This document shows positions 57,223 through 64,000 of a stretch of DNA of 64,000 bases, in pieces. Origin of the DNA: Thermoanaerobacter ethanolicus JW 200 (GTDB lineage Bacteria; Bacillota; Thermoanaerobacteria; Thermoanaerobacterales; Thermoanaerobacteraceae); the NCBI RefSeq assembly GCF_003722315.1, contig NZ_CP033580.1, forward strand, positions 2,012,501-2,076,500, written 5' to 3'. Every line of letters starts with the position of its first letter. Position 1 is the first letter of the stretch. A model generated the notes under the pieces. The model was not told the origin of the DNA. It worked only from the letters and a program-made list of their open reading frames with translations, and made no database searches. The position numbers were made by a program, and so were the translations under genes.

Positions 57223-57556
57223 AAAAAAGTCACCCCGCCCATTGGGGCGAAGTGACTCGCGGTGCCACCCAATTTGTCCTGTATTACTAAAAAAAGCATT
57301 TCACCAAAAGGGCGAAATGCTCGCTTGTGCCACCTTTTTAACACAGGACCACTCTTTCGGGTACGGAGATTCCTCGATACCCTGTCTTTTTAACGGTAGA
57401 CCACCGGATACTGCTACTTAAAAGTTCGCATCTCACCTCGCGGGCCCATTCAATATCAGCTACAGTACTCGGCTCCCACCCGCCCGAGCTCGCTTTGACT
57501 AAACGCTGATATCTACTCTTCCCGGTCATTGGTTTTCATACATATTTATATTGTGT
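57223..57556 (-). promoter_or_regulatory. Tryptophan T-box leader with two successive terminators
   Basis: A tRNA-sensing riboswitch on the minus strand. Stem I contains an AGAGTAGA bulge region and the specifier in TTGAATGGGCC, where TGG (57447-57449) codes Trp. The main T-box GGGTGGCACCGCGAG (57256-57270) precedes terminator 2, GTCACTTCGCCCC pairing with GGGCGGGGTGAC plus a T-run (57223-57256). A second, weaker T-box AAGGTGGCACAAGCG (about 57321-57335) precedes its own terminator 1, GCATTTCGCCC pairing with GGTGAAATGC and a T7 run (57289-57320). Only one Stem I is seen, so two termination decisions share one tRNA-reading domain or the second is a partial duplication. Confidence 0.88.
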
Positions 57557-57563
57557 TATTTTA

Positions 57564-57592
57564 ATTCTATAACGCATTAAATTATTTGTCAA
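57564..57592 (-). promoter_or_regulatory. SigA promoter of the trp operon
   Basis: TTGACA (57587-57592) and TAGAAT (57564-57569) with exactly 17 bp between, directly upstream of the T-box. Confidence 0.8.
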
Positions 57593-57618
57593 TATATTTT
57601 TATGCAAGTCAAAGTTAA

Positions 57619-57909
57619 TTATACATAATATTTTTTTATCTTCTCGTCAATTGTAACTCCTTCAGGTTTATAATCAATCTTTACAACAGATATGACCCTA
57701 CTTGCTCCTTCTTTTATACAAATTTCCTGCGCTTTTTTAACTATCTCTAAAAGAGTATCAAGCTCTCCTTCCATTGTAGTCTCCATTGGTCCCACAACAT
57801 ACTTTACACCTGTGCTCTTTATATATTCTATGACTTTATCTACAATGGGATACACCTTTTCTTCAGAAACTACAGGCAATACCTGTAGGCTTAAATTGAC
57901 AACTGGCAC
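57619..57909 (-). CDS. MTH1187/DUF77-family thiamine-binding-like protein
   Basis: A 96-residue protein with a ferredoxin-like fold of the MTH1187/YkoF-related family, some of which bind thiamine. Features are VNLSLQVLPV at the start, VGPMETTMEGELDTLLEIV in the middle and VVKIDYKP near the end. The start is GTG 57909 behind GAGGTGATAAA. It follows the PLP enzyme gene by 20 bp on the same strand. Its physiological role is unknown. Confidence 0.82.
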   Translation of the reverse strand: MPVVNLSLQVLPVVSEEKVYPIVDKVIEYIKSTGVKYVVGPMETTMEGELDTLLEIVKKAQEICIKEGASRVISVVKIDYKPEGVTIDEKIKKYYV

Positions 57910-57929
57910 TTTATCACCTCAAAACCTTT

Positions 57930-59120
57930 TCAAATTTGTTTAAGAGCTTGATCCAAATCCTCTATTATATCATTGTAGTCCTCAAGGCCTACTGATATTC
58001 TCACCATACTTTCTGTGAAGCCGAACTCCTCAAGCTTTTCTTTTGGATACCCTCTGTGAGTCATAAGGGAAGGTACTTCCACTAATGTTTCTGTATCTCC
58101 TAAGCTTACCGCTAACTGACACAATCTTAAATTACTTATAAACTTCTCTAAATTTTTGGTTCCTCCCTCTATTTCAAAACTTATGATAGCTCCGAATCCT
58201 CTCATTTGTTTTTTCGCTATTTCATGGCCTTTAAAACTTTTAAGACCAGGATACATAACGTTTTTTACTTTAGGATGCGAATTTAAAAAATTTGCTACCT
58301 CTATTGCATTTTTTTCATGTTGCCTCATTCTTAAGCCTAAAGTCTTTATGCCTCTCAACATCAACCAAGCATTGAAAGGACTCATTACCCCACCAAATTC
58401 ACACATATAATCAAATTTTAAATAATGTATATACTTTTCATCTTGTGAAACTGCAACTCCTCCAAGTGCGTCACCGTGACCTCCTATATATTTAGTAGCA
58501 CTATGAACAACTACATCAGCTCCCAATAGAAGAGGATTTTGAAAATAGGGGGTAGCAAAAGTATTATCAACAACAATTTTAATATCTTTTTTATGGCATA
58601 CCTTTGCAACCTCTTCAATATCTATAATAGATAAATTTGGATTAGAAGGAGTCTCAAAATACACAACTTTTGTGGAGTCATCTACACTTTTTTCTAATTC
58701 GCTTATATCTGTAAGGTCCACTATTTTATAATTTACTCCATATTTAGGCAGTATATTTGTCACTACGTTATAAGTTGAACCATAAAGAGTCTTATGAACT
58801 ATTACAGTATCTTTGGGTTTTAAAAGAGAAAATAAAACTGAACTAATAGCAGCCATCCCGGAAGAAAAAGCTACTGCCCCTTTGCCATATTCCAACTCCG
58901 CTAATCTGTTTTCAAATAATCTTAAGGTCGGATTATTACCTCTTGTATAAACATAGTCTTGAGATTGAAAAGACATCACCTTTTCAACATGTTCGAGGTC
59001 ATCAAAGACAAAAGTAGTCGTCTGAAAAATTGGAGGATTCAAAGCATTTTCAGGGTTTTTCTTAAACGCATTTCCATGAATTGCTTTTGTATCAAACCGA
59101 TAGTTTTTATGTACTCCCAT
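57930..59120 (-). CDS. Trans-sulfuration PLP enzyme, second paralogue
   Basis: A 396-residue enzyme of the Cys/Met-metabolism PLP family. The PLP lysine is Lys210 in VVVHSATKYIGGHGD. YVYTRGNNPTLRLFE and FSSGMAAISSVLF are the cofactor sites. LYGSTY has Ser where methionine gamma-lyase carries its special Cys. Cystathionine gamma-lyase, homocysteine-forming or O-acetylhomoserine thiol-lyase activity all remain possible. It lies next to methylthioadenosine salvage genes, so a role in sulfur amino-acid recycling is reasonable. The start is ATG behind AGGAGGAAAATATC. Confidence 0.84.
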   Translation of the reverse strand: MGVHKNYRFDTKAIHGNAFKKNPENALNPPIFQTTTFVFDDLEHVEKVMSFQSQDYVYTRGNNPTLRLFENRLAELEYGKGAVAFSSGMAAISSVLFSLLKPKDTVIVHKTLYGSTYNVVTNILPKYGVNYKIVDLTDISELEKSVDDSTKVVYFETPSNPNLSIIDIEEVAKVCHKKDIKIVVDNTFATPYFQNPLLLGADVVVHSATKYIGGHGDALGGVAVSQDEKYIHYLKFDYMCEFGGVMSPFNAWLMLRGIKTLGLRMRQHEKNAIEVANFLNSHPKVKNVMYPGLKSFKGHEIAKKQMRGFGAIISFEIEGGTKNLEKFISNLRLCQLAVSLGDTETLVEVPSLMTHRGYPKEKLEEFGFTESMVRISVGLEDYNDIIEDLDQALKQI

Positions 59121-59153
59121 GATATTTTCCTCCTGTAATTTAATAACATCTAA

Positions 59154-59924
59154 TCATAATTCAATTACTGCTTTACTGCAATTACAATGCTCTTGGTCTA
59201 ATTTTTCTTCTAAAAAAACTCTTATAAATGTTTTTATCACTTTTTCTTTGCTCAATTCTAAGGTATTTTTTATTTCATGTAATGTTATACTGCCCTTCAT
59301 TCCTGTAGCCCAATTTGAAACTATCCCCACCGCAGCATAGCACATTCCTAATTCTTTCGCTAAAACTACTTCTGGAACATTAGTCATCCCCACTACATCG
59401 GCACCTAAATTTTTATACATTCTTATCTCTTGTGCAGTTTCAAATCGTGGACCTTCAGTGCACACATAAACTGCATCTCCTTTTATCAATAAGTCTTCTT
59501 TTTTAGCAGCATTATAAAATTTTGCCCTTAAATTACTACAATAAGGGTCACTCATATCTACATGTCTTACCACTCCATCTTCCCCTTCAAAAAAGGTCAA
59601 TGGTCTCGATTTAGTAAAATCTAAAAAATCTTTAAGTACTACAACATCCCCTGGCTCATAATTTTCATTAAAAGAACCAACTGCAGCTGTTGCATACACA
59701 TATTTTACTCCCATTTGTTTCAATGCCATAATATTTGCCCTATAATTTACGAGATGAGGTGGAACTGCATGACCTTTCCCATGTCGGGGCAAAAAACCAA
59801 TTTCCTCCCCCTCAATAGTCACAATATCAATTTCCACTTCTCCATATTTTGTCTCTACCAATTTTTTTGACACCTTTTGTCCTATTTCGTAAAATCCAGT
59901 ACCACCAATGATCGCCTTTTCCAT
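59154..59924 (-). CDS. mtnP: S-methyl-5'-thioadenosine (or thioinosine) phosphorylase
   Basis: Splits the glycosidic bond of a methylthionucleoside with phosphate to give methylthioribose 1-phosphate. It is 256 residues from the ATG at 59922-59924, behind AGAGGAGGTAC; an upstream in-frame start lies in the end of mtnA. The phosphate site is IIGGTGFYE, RHGKGHAVPPH is the conserved loop, and the base-recognition region is EGPRFETAQEIR...VVGMTNVPEVVLA. Because an MTA deaminase is encoded nearby, the true substrate may be methylthioinosine; I cannot decide from sequence. Confidence 0.88.
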   Translation of the reverse strand: MEKAIIGGTGFYEIGQKVSKKLVETKYGEVEIDIVTIEGEEIGFLPRHGKGHAVPPHLVNYRANIMALKQMGVKYVYATAAVGSFNENYEPGDVVVLKDFLDFTKSRPLTFFEGEDGVVRHVDMSDPYCSNLRAKFYNAAKKEDLLIKGDAVYVCTEGPRFETAQEIRMYKNLGADVVGMTNVPEVVLAKELGMCYAAVGIVSNWATGMKGSITLHEIKNTLELSKEKVIKTFIRVFLEEKLDQEHCNCSKAVIEL

Positions 59925-59989
59925 TAAAAATGTACCTCCTCTGTCTTTTGTATTTATATGCAAATAATCAAAATTAATCCGGGTATCCT

Positions 59990-61027
59990 TCACTTTAGCT
60001 TTAATATGTTTTCCCTGAAAGGAGGTCTAATTATTCCTTTTTCTGTAATTATTCCCGTTATATTTTCATGAGGAGTCACATCAAAAGCTGGATTGTACAC
60101 TTCTATTCCTTCAGGTGCAATTCTTACGCCATTTATATGAGTTACCTCTTCAGGACTCCTTTCCTCTATAACTATCTCTTTTCCTGTCTCAATGTTAAAA
60201 TCAATTGTGCTGGTAGGAGCTACCACATAAAAAGGAACATGGTACATTTTTGCCACAGCAGAGAGCATAAAAGTTCCAATTTTATTGGCAGTATCCCCAT
60301 TTAAAGCAATTCTATCGGCTCCTACTAATATCACATCTATTTTCCCATCTCTTATCAAAGTAGCAGCAACACTATCAGCAATTAACTTTGCAGGAATTCC
60401 TTCTTGTACCAATTCCCATGCTGTCAATTTTGCGCCTTGAAGCCTAGGCCTTGTCTCATCAGCATATACAAAAATATTTTTCCCACTGTAATGGGCTTCT
60501 CTAATAACTCCTAAAGCAGTTCCATACCCTACGGTCGCAAGGGCTCCCGTATTGCAATGGGTCAAAATAACTGCATTTTCTTTAATTATCTCATTCCCAA
60601 ATTTAGCCATCTTTTTGTTGGTTTCTATATCTTCGTAGTAAATATTATCTGCCTCTTTTTTTAATAGCTCATATAGGTCTTGTAGTTCTAGCTCTTTATT
60701 ATTTTCAATAACTTTTTTCATTCTATTTATTGCCCACATAAGGTTTACAGCAGTAGGTCTTGATTTTGAGATAATTTCTAAAGCTTCCTCCATTTTTTTA
60801 AAGAAACTTTCTTTTTCCTCATTAATAAATTCTTTTGCAGCCAATACCACCCCATAAGCTGCTGCAGCTCCAATTGCCGGTGCCCCCCTTACCACCATGT
60901 CTTTTATAGCAAAATTTACGTCTTTATAAGTTCTGCACTCAAAAATCTCATAACTATTGGGCAATTTTCTTTGGTCAATTAAATATAAAACTCCATCTTT
61001 AAACTCTATAGTTTTAATCTCTCCCAC
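59990..61027 (-). CDS. mtnA: Methylthioribose-1-phosphate isomerase
   Basis: Converts methylthioribose 1-phosphate to methylthioribulose 1-phosphate. It is 345 residues of the eIF2B-like family. MVVRGAPAIGAAAAYGV and ILTHCNTGALATVGYGTA carry the conserved Gly loop and the catalytic Cys. VGADRIALNGDTANKIGT contains the catalytic Asp. The start is GTG 61027 behind GAGGTG. It lies between the aldolase gene (17 bp) and the phosphorylase gene, all in one operon. Confidence 0.94.
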   Translation of the reverse strand: MGEIKTIEFKDGVLYLIDQRKLPNSYEIFECRTYKDVNFAIKDMVVRGAPAIGAAAAYGVVLAAKEFINEEKESFFKKMEEALEIISKSRPTAVNLMWAINRMKKVIENNKELELQDLYELLKKEADNIYYEDIETNKKMAKFGNEIIKENAVILTHCNTGALATVGYGTALGVIREAHYSGKNIFVYADETRPRLQGAKLTAWELVQEGIPAKLIADSVAATLIRDGKIDVILVGADRIALNGDTANKIGTFMLSAVAKMYHVPFYVVAPTSTIDFNIETGKEIVIEERSPEEVTHINGVRIAPEGIEVYNPAFDVTPHENITGIITEKGIIRPPFRENILKLK

Positions 61028-61044
61028 TTTTTTTCACCTCTTTA

Positions 61045-61701
61045 TTATTTTTTTACCTGCCCATAAGTTTTAAACTTTTCTAACATTAACCTCATTTCAT
61101 CTTCTGGAAGAATAACTGGTTCTCCTATAGATTTTGACCTGTAATATAATTCTGCCACGTACTCAATTTGAATACTTATATTAAAAGCATTAGGCAAATC
61201 TTCAGCTCCTACCAAAAGTCCGTGATTGGCTAATAGCACAGCTTTTCTATCCTTCATAGCCTCAAAAGCGTTTTCTGCCAATTCTTTTGTACCAAAAGTT
61301 GCATATTTAGCACATCTGACATTTGGTCCTGCTAAAGCCACAAGGTAATGAACTGGTGGAAGGTCCCAATGTAGACAGGAAAGAGTTGTAGAATATACTG
61401 GATGAGTGTGTATAATAGCGTTTATGTCTTGTCTGTTAGCGTAAAAAATTCTGTGCATCTCATACTCTGAAGAAGGAGTCCTATTACCTTCTATTACATT
61501 GCCATTTAAGTCCATTACTACTACATCCTCAGGCTTAATTTCAAAATAATCAATTCCTGAAGGAGTTATAGCCATCAATCCTTTTTCCTTATTGTAAATG
61601 CTTAAATTCCCTCCTGTACCTCTTGTAAGATTAGAATTTATAAGTTTTTTACCATATTCTACTATTTGTTCTCTTTCTGATTTTAATAGCACTTTTATCA
61701 C
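61045..61701 (-). CDS. Class II aldolase (fuculose-phosphate / methylthioribulose-phosphate aldolase type)
   Basis: A 218-residue zinc aldolase of the FucA/AraD family. GTGGNLSIYN and ITPSGIDYFEIKPEDVV are the substrate phosphate sites. The zinc ligands are in AIIHTHPVYST and LLANHGLLVGA; the catalytic Glu is in TPSSEYEMHR. Position directly before mtnA and mtnP points to cleavage of methylthioribulose 1-phosphate into DHAP and methylthioacetaldehyde, as in the DHAP shunt. A generic FucA or an MtnB-like dehydratase are alternatives; no mtnC, mtnD or mtnX homologue is visible here. Confidence 0.82.
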   Translation of the reverse strand: MIKVLLKSEREQIVEYGKKLINSNLTRGTGGNLSIYNKEKGLMAITPSGIDYFEIKPEDVVVMDLNGNVIEGNRTPSSEYEMHRIFYANRQDINAIIHTHPVYSTTLSCLHWDLPPVHYLVALAGPNVRCAKYATFGTKELAENAFEAMKDRKAVLLANHGLLVGAEDLPNAFNISIQIEYVAELYYRSKSIGEPVILPEDEMRLMLEKFKTYGQVKK

Positions 61702-61755
61702 CCCATTTTTAATATGTGCTCTAGTGTAAATGATTTTACAATTTCTACTAAAGCC

Positions 61756-61784
61756 ATCATATAATAATGCAAATAAAGTGTCAA
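61756..61784 (-). promoter_or_regulatory. SigA promoter of the aldolase-mtnA-mtnP operon
   Basis: TTGACA (61779-61784) and TATGAT (61756-61761) with 17 bp spacing, about 55 bp before the aldolase start. Confidence 0.8.
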
Positions 61785-61797
61785 CTTACAAAAATTT

Positions 61798-61822
61798 GGG
61801 TATCCTGCCTTAGCAGAATACC
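61798..61822 (-). terminator. Terminator after the MTA/SAH deaminase gene
   Basis: On the minus strand GGTATTCTGC pairs with GCAGGATACC around TAAG, followed by CAAATTTTTG. It separates mtaD from the aldolase operon promoter. Confidence 0.75.
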
Positions 61823-61831
61823 TTTTCCATG

Positions 61832-63130
61832 TTATTCTTTCCCTATTAACTCCTTCGCCCTTTTCTCTACGTTATACATTACTTTTTCCACATCTACAGT
61901 TTTTATTTCTCTATTTTCCATTATTATTTTGCCATTTATTATCACTGTATCCACATCTGATGCTTGAGCAGTATAAGCTAAAGCAGAAATTAAATTGTGA
62001 TGTGGATAAAAATGCGGCTTGTCAATATCAATAATCACTATATCCGCTTTTTTCCCTACTTCGATGGAACCTATCTCTTTATCCCACAATAAAGCTTTAG
62101 CGCCATTGATTGTCGCCATTTTTAGAGCTTCCAATGCCGGTACAGCAAGAGCATCGTAATTTAACGCCTTATTAATAGTGGCAGCAAAATGAATCTCTTC
62201 AAACATGTTTAAGTTATTGTTACTGGCTGGGCCATCTGTTCCCAAAGCTACGTTTATTCCTTTTTTTAGCATTTGATCCACAGGAGCAAAACCACTGGCT
62301 AATTTGGCATTACTGGTAGGATTGTAAACTGGTGATACCTTCATTTCCTTTAATATTTCAATGTCTTCATCGCTTACATGAACACAATGAGCTGCTATAG
62401 TTGGAACATCAAATACTCCTATGTCCTTTAAATGTTTCACAGGAGATTTTCCATGCTTTTGGAAACTTTCTTCTACTTCTTTTTTTGTTTCTGATACATG
62501 AATATGAATTCCTGTATTTAACTCTTTAGCTAACTCTACTACTTCCTTTAAATAAGAGGGGCTACAGGTATAAGGTGCATGAGGACCCACCATTACTTTG
62601 ATTCTTCCATCCGCTTTATTATGCCAGGTATTATAAAGTTTTCGCGTATCTCTTAACTTTTCCTTATTTATTTCAGCGTCACTTTCTTCTATAATACCCC
62701 TTGTCAACACTCCTCTTATCCCTACTTCTTCTGTTGCTTTAGCTACTTCATCCATAAAAAAATACATATCGCAAAAAGTAGTAGTACCAGAATAAATCAT
62801 CTCTATCATACTCAATAAAGAACCCCAGTAAACGTCTTCTGCTGAAAGTTTAGATTCAACGGGCCAGATATGTTTACTCAACCAATCAAATAACGGCACA
62901 TCATCTGCATAATTCCTAAATAAAGACATTCCCAAATGAGTATGAGCATTTATAAGACCCGGCATTGCAATTTTTTTTGTTCCATCTATGACTCTGTCAA
63001 CTTTTATATCCGGATTAATTTCTCCTATGTAAGTTATCGTGTCGCCTTCAATATAGATATTGGTGTTTTCCATAAGTGGCTGTTCTTCTTTCATAGATAG
63101 CAAAGCTACATTTTTTATAAGCAGATTCAT
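61832..63130 (-). CDS. mtaD: 5-methylthioadenosine/S-adenosylhomocysteine deaminase
   Basis: Deaminates MTA and SAH (to methylthioinosine and S-inosylhomocysteine). It is 432 residues from the ATG at 63128-63130 behind TTAGGAGGGAT; the longer frame upstream overlaps the ileS terminator and is not used. The amidohydrolase metal sites are [38 protein letters not shown] and [29 protein letters not shown] is the specific signature of this branch. It supplies the salvage cluster next to it. Confidence 0.92.
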   Translation of the reverse strand: MNLLIKNVALLSMKEEQPLMENTNIYIEGDTITYIGEINPDIKVDRVIDGTKKIAMPGLINAHTHLGMSLFRNYADDVPLFDWLSKHIWPVESKLSAEDVYWGSLLSMIEMIYSGTTTFCDMYFFMDEVAKATEEVGIRGVLTRGIIEESDAEINKEKLRDTRKLYNTWHNKADGRIKVMVGPHAPYTCSPSYLKEVVELAKELNTGIHIHVSETKKEVEESFQKHGKSPVKHLKDIGVFDVPTIAAHCVHVSDEDIEILKEMKVSPVYNPTSNAKLASGFAPVDQMLKKGINVALGTDGPASNNNLNMFEEIHFAATINKALNYDALAVPALEALKMATINGAKALLWDKEIGSIEVGKKADIVIIDIDKPHFYPHHNLISALAYTAQASDVDTVIINGKIIMENREIKTVDVEKVMYNVEKRAKELIGKE

Positions 63131-63155
63131 AATATCCCTCCTAAAATAATGTTTA

Positions 63156-63178
63156 AAAAGGGGAAAAATCCCCTTTTT
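63156..63178 (-). terminator. Terminator after ileS
   Basis: AAAAAGGGGA and TCCCCTTTTT form a tight hairpin of 9-10 bp overlapping the ileS stop, with A/T runs on either side. Confidence 0.75.
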
Positions 63179-64000
63179 AAACTTGTGTTTGCTGCTCAAT
63201 GTGAGAAGCACATCTTGCACAAATAGTTGGATGCTCTTTTATAGTTCCTACTGTTTCACTGTACATCCAGCAGCGTTCGCATTTTTCCCCCGGTGCATGG
63301 GTTACCACAATCTTCAAATTATAATCTTCACTTTCATAAGCATTTTGAGGAACAGGTTCTTCTGGTTGGTGAAGTACCACCTTTGAAACTATGAACATAT
63401 ATTCGAGGTCATTAAAGCCTTTAAAGAAATCATAAAGCTCTTGAGATGGATATATATCCACTTGTGCCTCTAAAGAGTGACCTATCTTTTTGTCGGTTCT
63501 CGCTATTTCAAGAGCTTTAGAAATATATTTTCTTATGTCAAAAAGTTTTTCCCATTTTTCTATTATATAAGGATTATTGTATTTTTCTTGGACTTGAGGC
63601 CAATCAGCTAACTGAACACTTTCAAAATTATTTTGACTGTCGTGCTTCATATATGACCATATTTCTTCTGAAGTAAATGTAAGCACTGGTGCTATCAACC
63701 TTACAAGAGTGTCTAAAATAATGTAAAGTGTCGTTTGAGCCGCTCTTCTCTCTTTAGAAGTAGCAGGATAAGTGTACAATCTGTCTTTTAAAATGTCCAG
63801 GTAAAGGCTACTCATATCTACTACACAGAAGGTATGAACCAGATGAAGAAAATCGTAATACTCATATTTATCAAAAGCCTCTGTAAGCTCTTCAACTACT
63901 CTGTTAAGCCTATATAAAGCCCATTTATCTATCTCTAAAAGCTCTTCGTAAGGGAGCATATCCTTATCAGGGTCAAAGTCATAAAGATTGCTTAACAAGA
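63177..64000 (-). CDS. ileS: Isoleucyl-tRNA synthetase, C-terminal part (gene continues beyond window)
   Basis: The visible 274 residues are the anticodon-binding and zinc domains of Ile[22 protein letters not shown] is the start of the helical anticodon domain, and [17 protein letters not shown] its conserved end. The C-terminal zinc site is [15 protein letters not shown] followed by CARC. The catalytic part (HIGH and KMSKS) is beyond the right edge. The stop is TAA 63177-63179 inside a terminator. Confidence 0.95.
   Translation of the reverse strand, partial: LLSNLYDFDPDKDMLPYEELLEIDKWALYRLNRVVEELTEAFDKYEYYDFLHLVHTFCVVDMSSLYLDILKDRLYTYPATSKERRAAQTTLYIILDTLVRLIAPVLTFTSEEIWSYMKHDSQNNFESVQLADWPQVQEKYNNPYIIEKWEKLFDIRKYISKALEIARTDKKIGHSLEAQVDIYPSQELYDFFKGFNDLEYMFIVSKVVLHQPEEPVPQNAYESEDYNLKIVVTHAPGEKCERCWMYSETVGTIKEHPTICARCASHIEQQTQV

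Noticed and set aside
57338-57529. 63-codon open frame on the minus strand
   Set aside because: It lies wholly in the structured T-box leader, has no ribosome site and its composition is that of the RNA stems.

Overview
The window looks like chromosome from a thermophilic, anaerobic, low-GC Firmicute, most likely Thermoanaerobacter or a close relative such as Caldanaerobacter. The evidence is an AT-rich genome with Gram-positive ribosome sites, PyrR attenuators, a T-box, a yteA-type DksA protein, a bacterial serpin of the kind known from Thermoanaerobacter, and clostridial-type CRISPR repeats. The genus call is inference from protein character, not from a search.

Layout. 1-6112 is a pyrimidine operon on the minus strand (pyrR-pyrB-pyrC-pyrF-pyrK-pyrD-pyrE, the last cut by the window edge), with PyrR-type attenuators before pyrR and before pyrB. 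A 38-codon leader ORF runs straight through the second terminator. 6191-10095 holds a PurM-fold protein, rluD, lspA, an acetyltransferase and a frameshifted YgjP-like metalloprotease. 10147-14288 is a two-gene McrB-like ATPase / DUF2357 nuclease module broken by four frameshifts. 14306-28040 is a complete type 3 BREX phage-defence operon (brxF, brxC, pglXI, brxHII, pglZ, brxA) with an insertion sequence at the 3' end of brxC. 28203-36267 is a type III CRISPR effector operon (cmr1, cmr6-like, a Cas10/Csx11-like large subunit split by a frameshift, cmr4, cmr5, cmr3-like). 36582-38056 is an IS110-family element. 38057-40943 is a CRISPR array of 43 complete repeats, transcribed leftward from a leader at about 40944-41043.

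41143-50021 returns to general functions: mscL, a TSUP permease, a nitroreductase, a lipoprotein serpin, a secreted transglutaminase-like protein, tRNA-Trp, PspC, YjbQ, YteA, DUF5665, a Cys/Met-metabolism PLP enzyme and a 1-Cys peroxiredoxin. 50045-57592 is a trpEGDCFBA-aroF operon under a Trp T-box with two successive terminators. 57619-64000 carries an MTH1187-family protein, a second Cys/Met PLP enzyme, a methylthioadenosine salvage cluster (phosphorylase, mtnA, class II aldolase, MTA/SAH deaminase) and the 3' end of ileS.

Most notable points. The IS110 element appears to sit inside the trailer-end CRISPR repeat: both halves of that repeat can be joined across the element at a shared ATAG. 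The other insertion sequence has replaced the last residue and stop of BrxC; removing it together with one 9-bp target duplication restores a native end. The McrB/DUF2357 module, the Cas10-like subunit and the YgjP gene each carry frameshifts, mostly in short A-runs, while the large BREX genes remain open. The window therefore shows a defence region of about 31 kb that is being worn down by insertion and indel.
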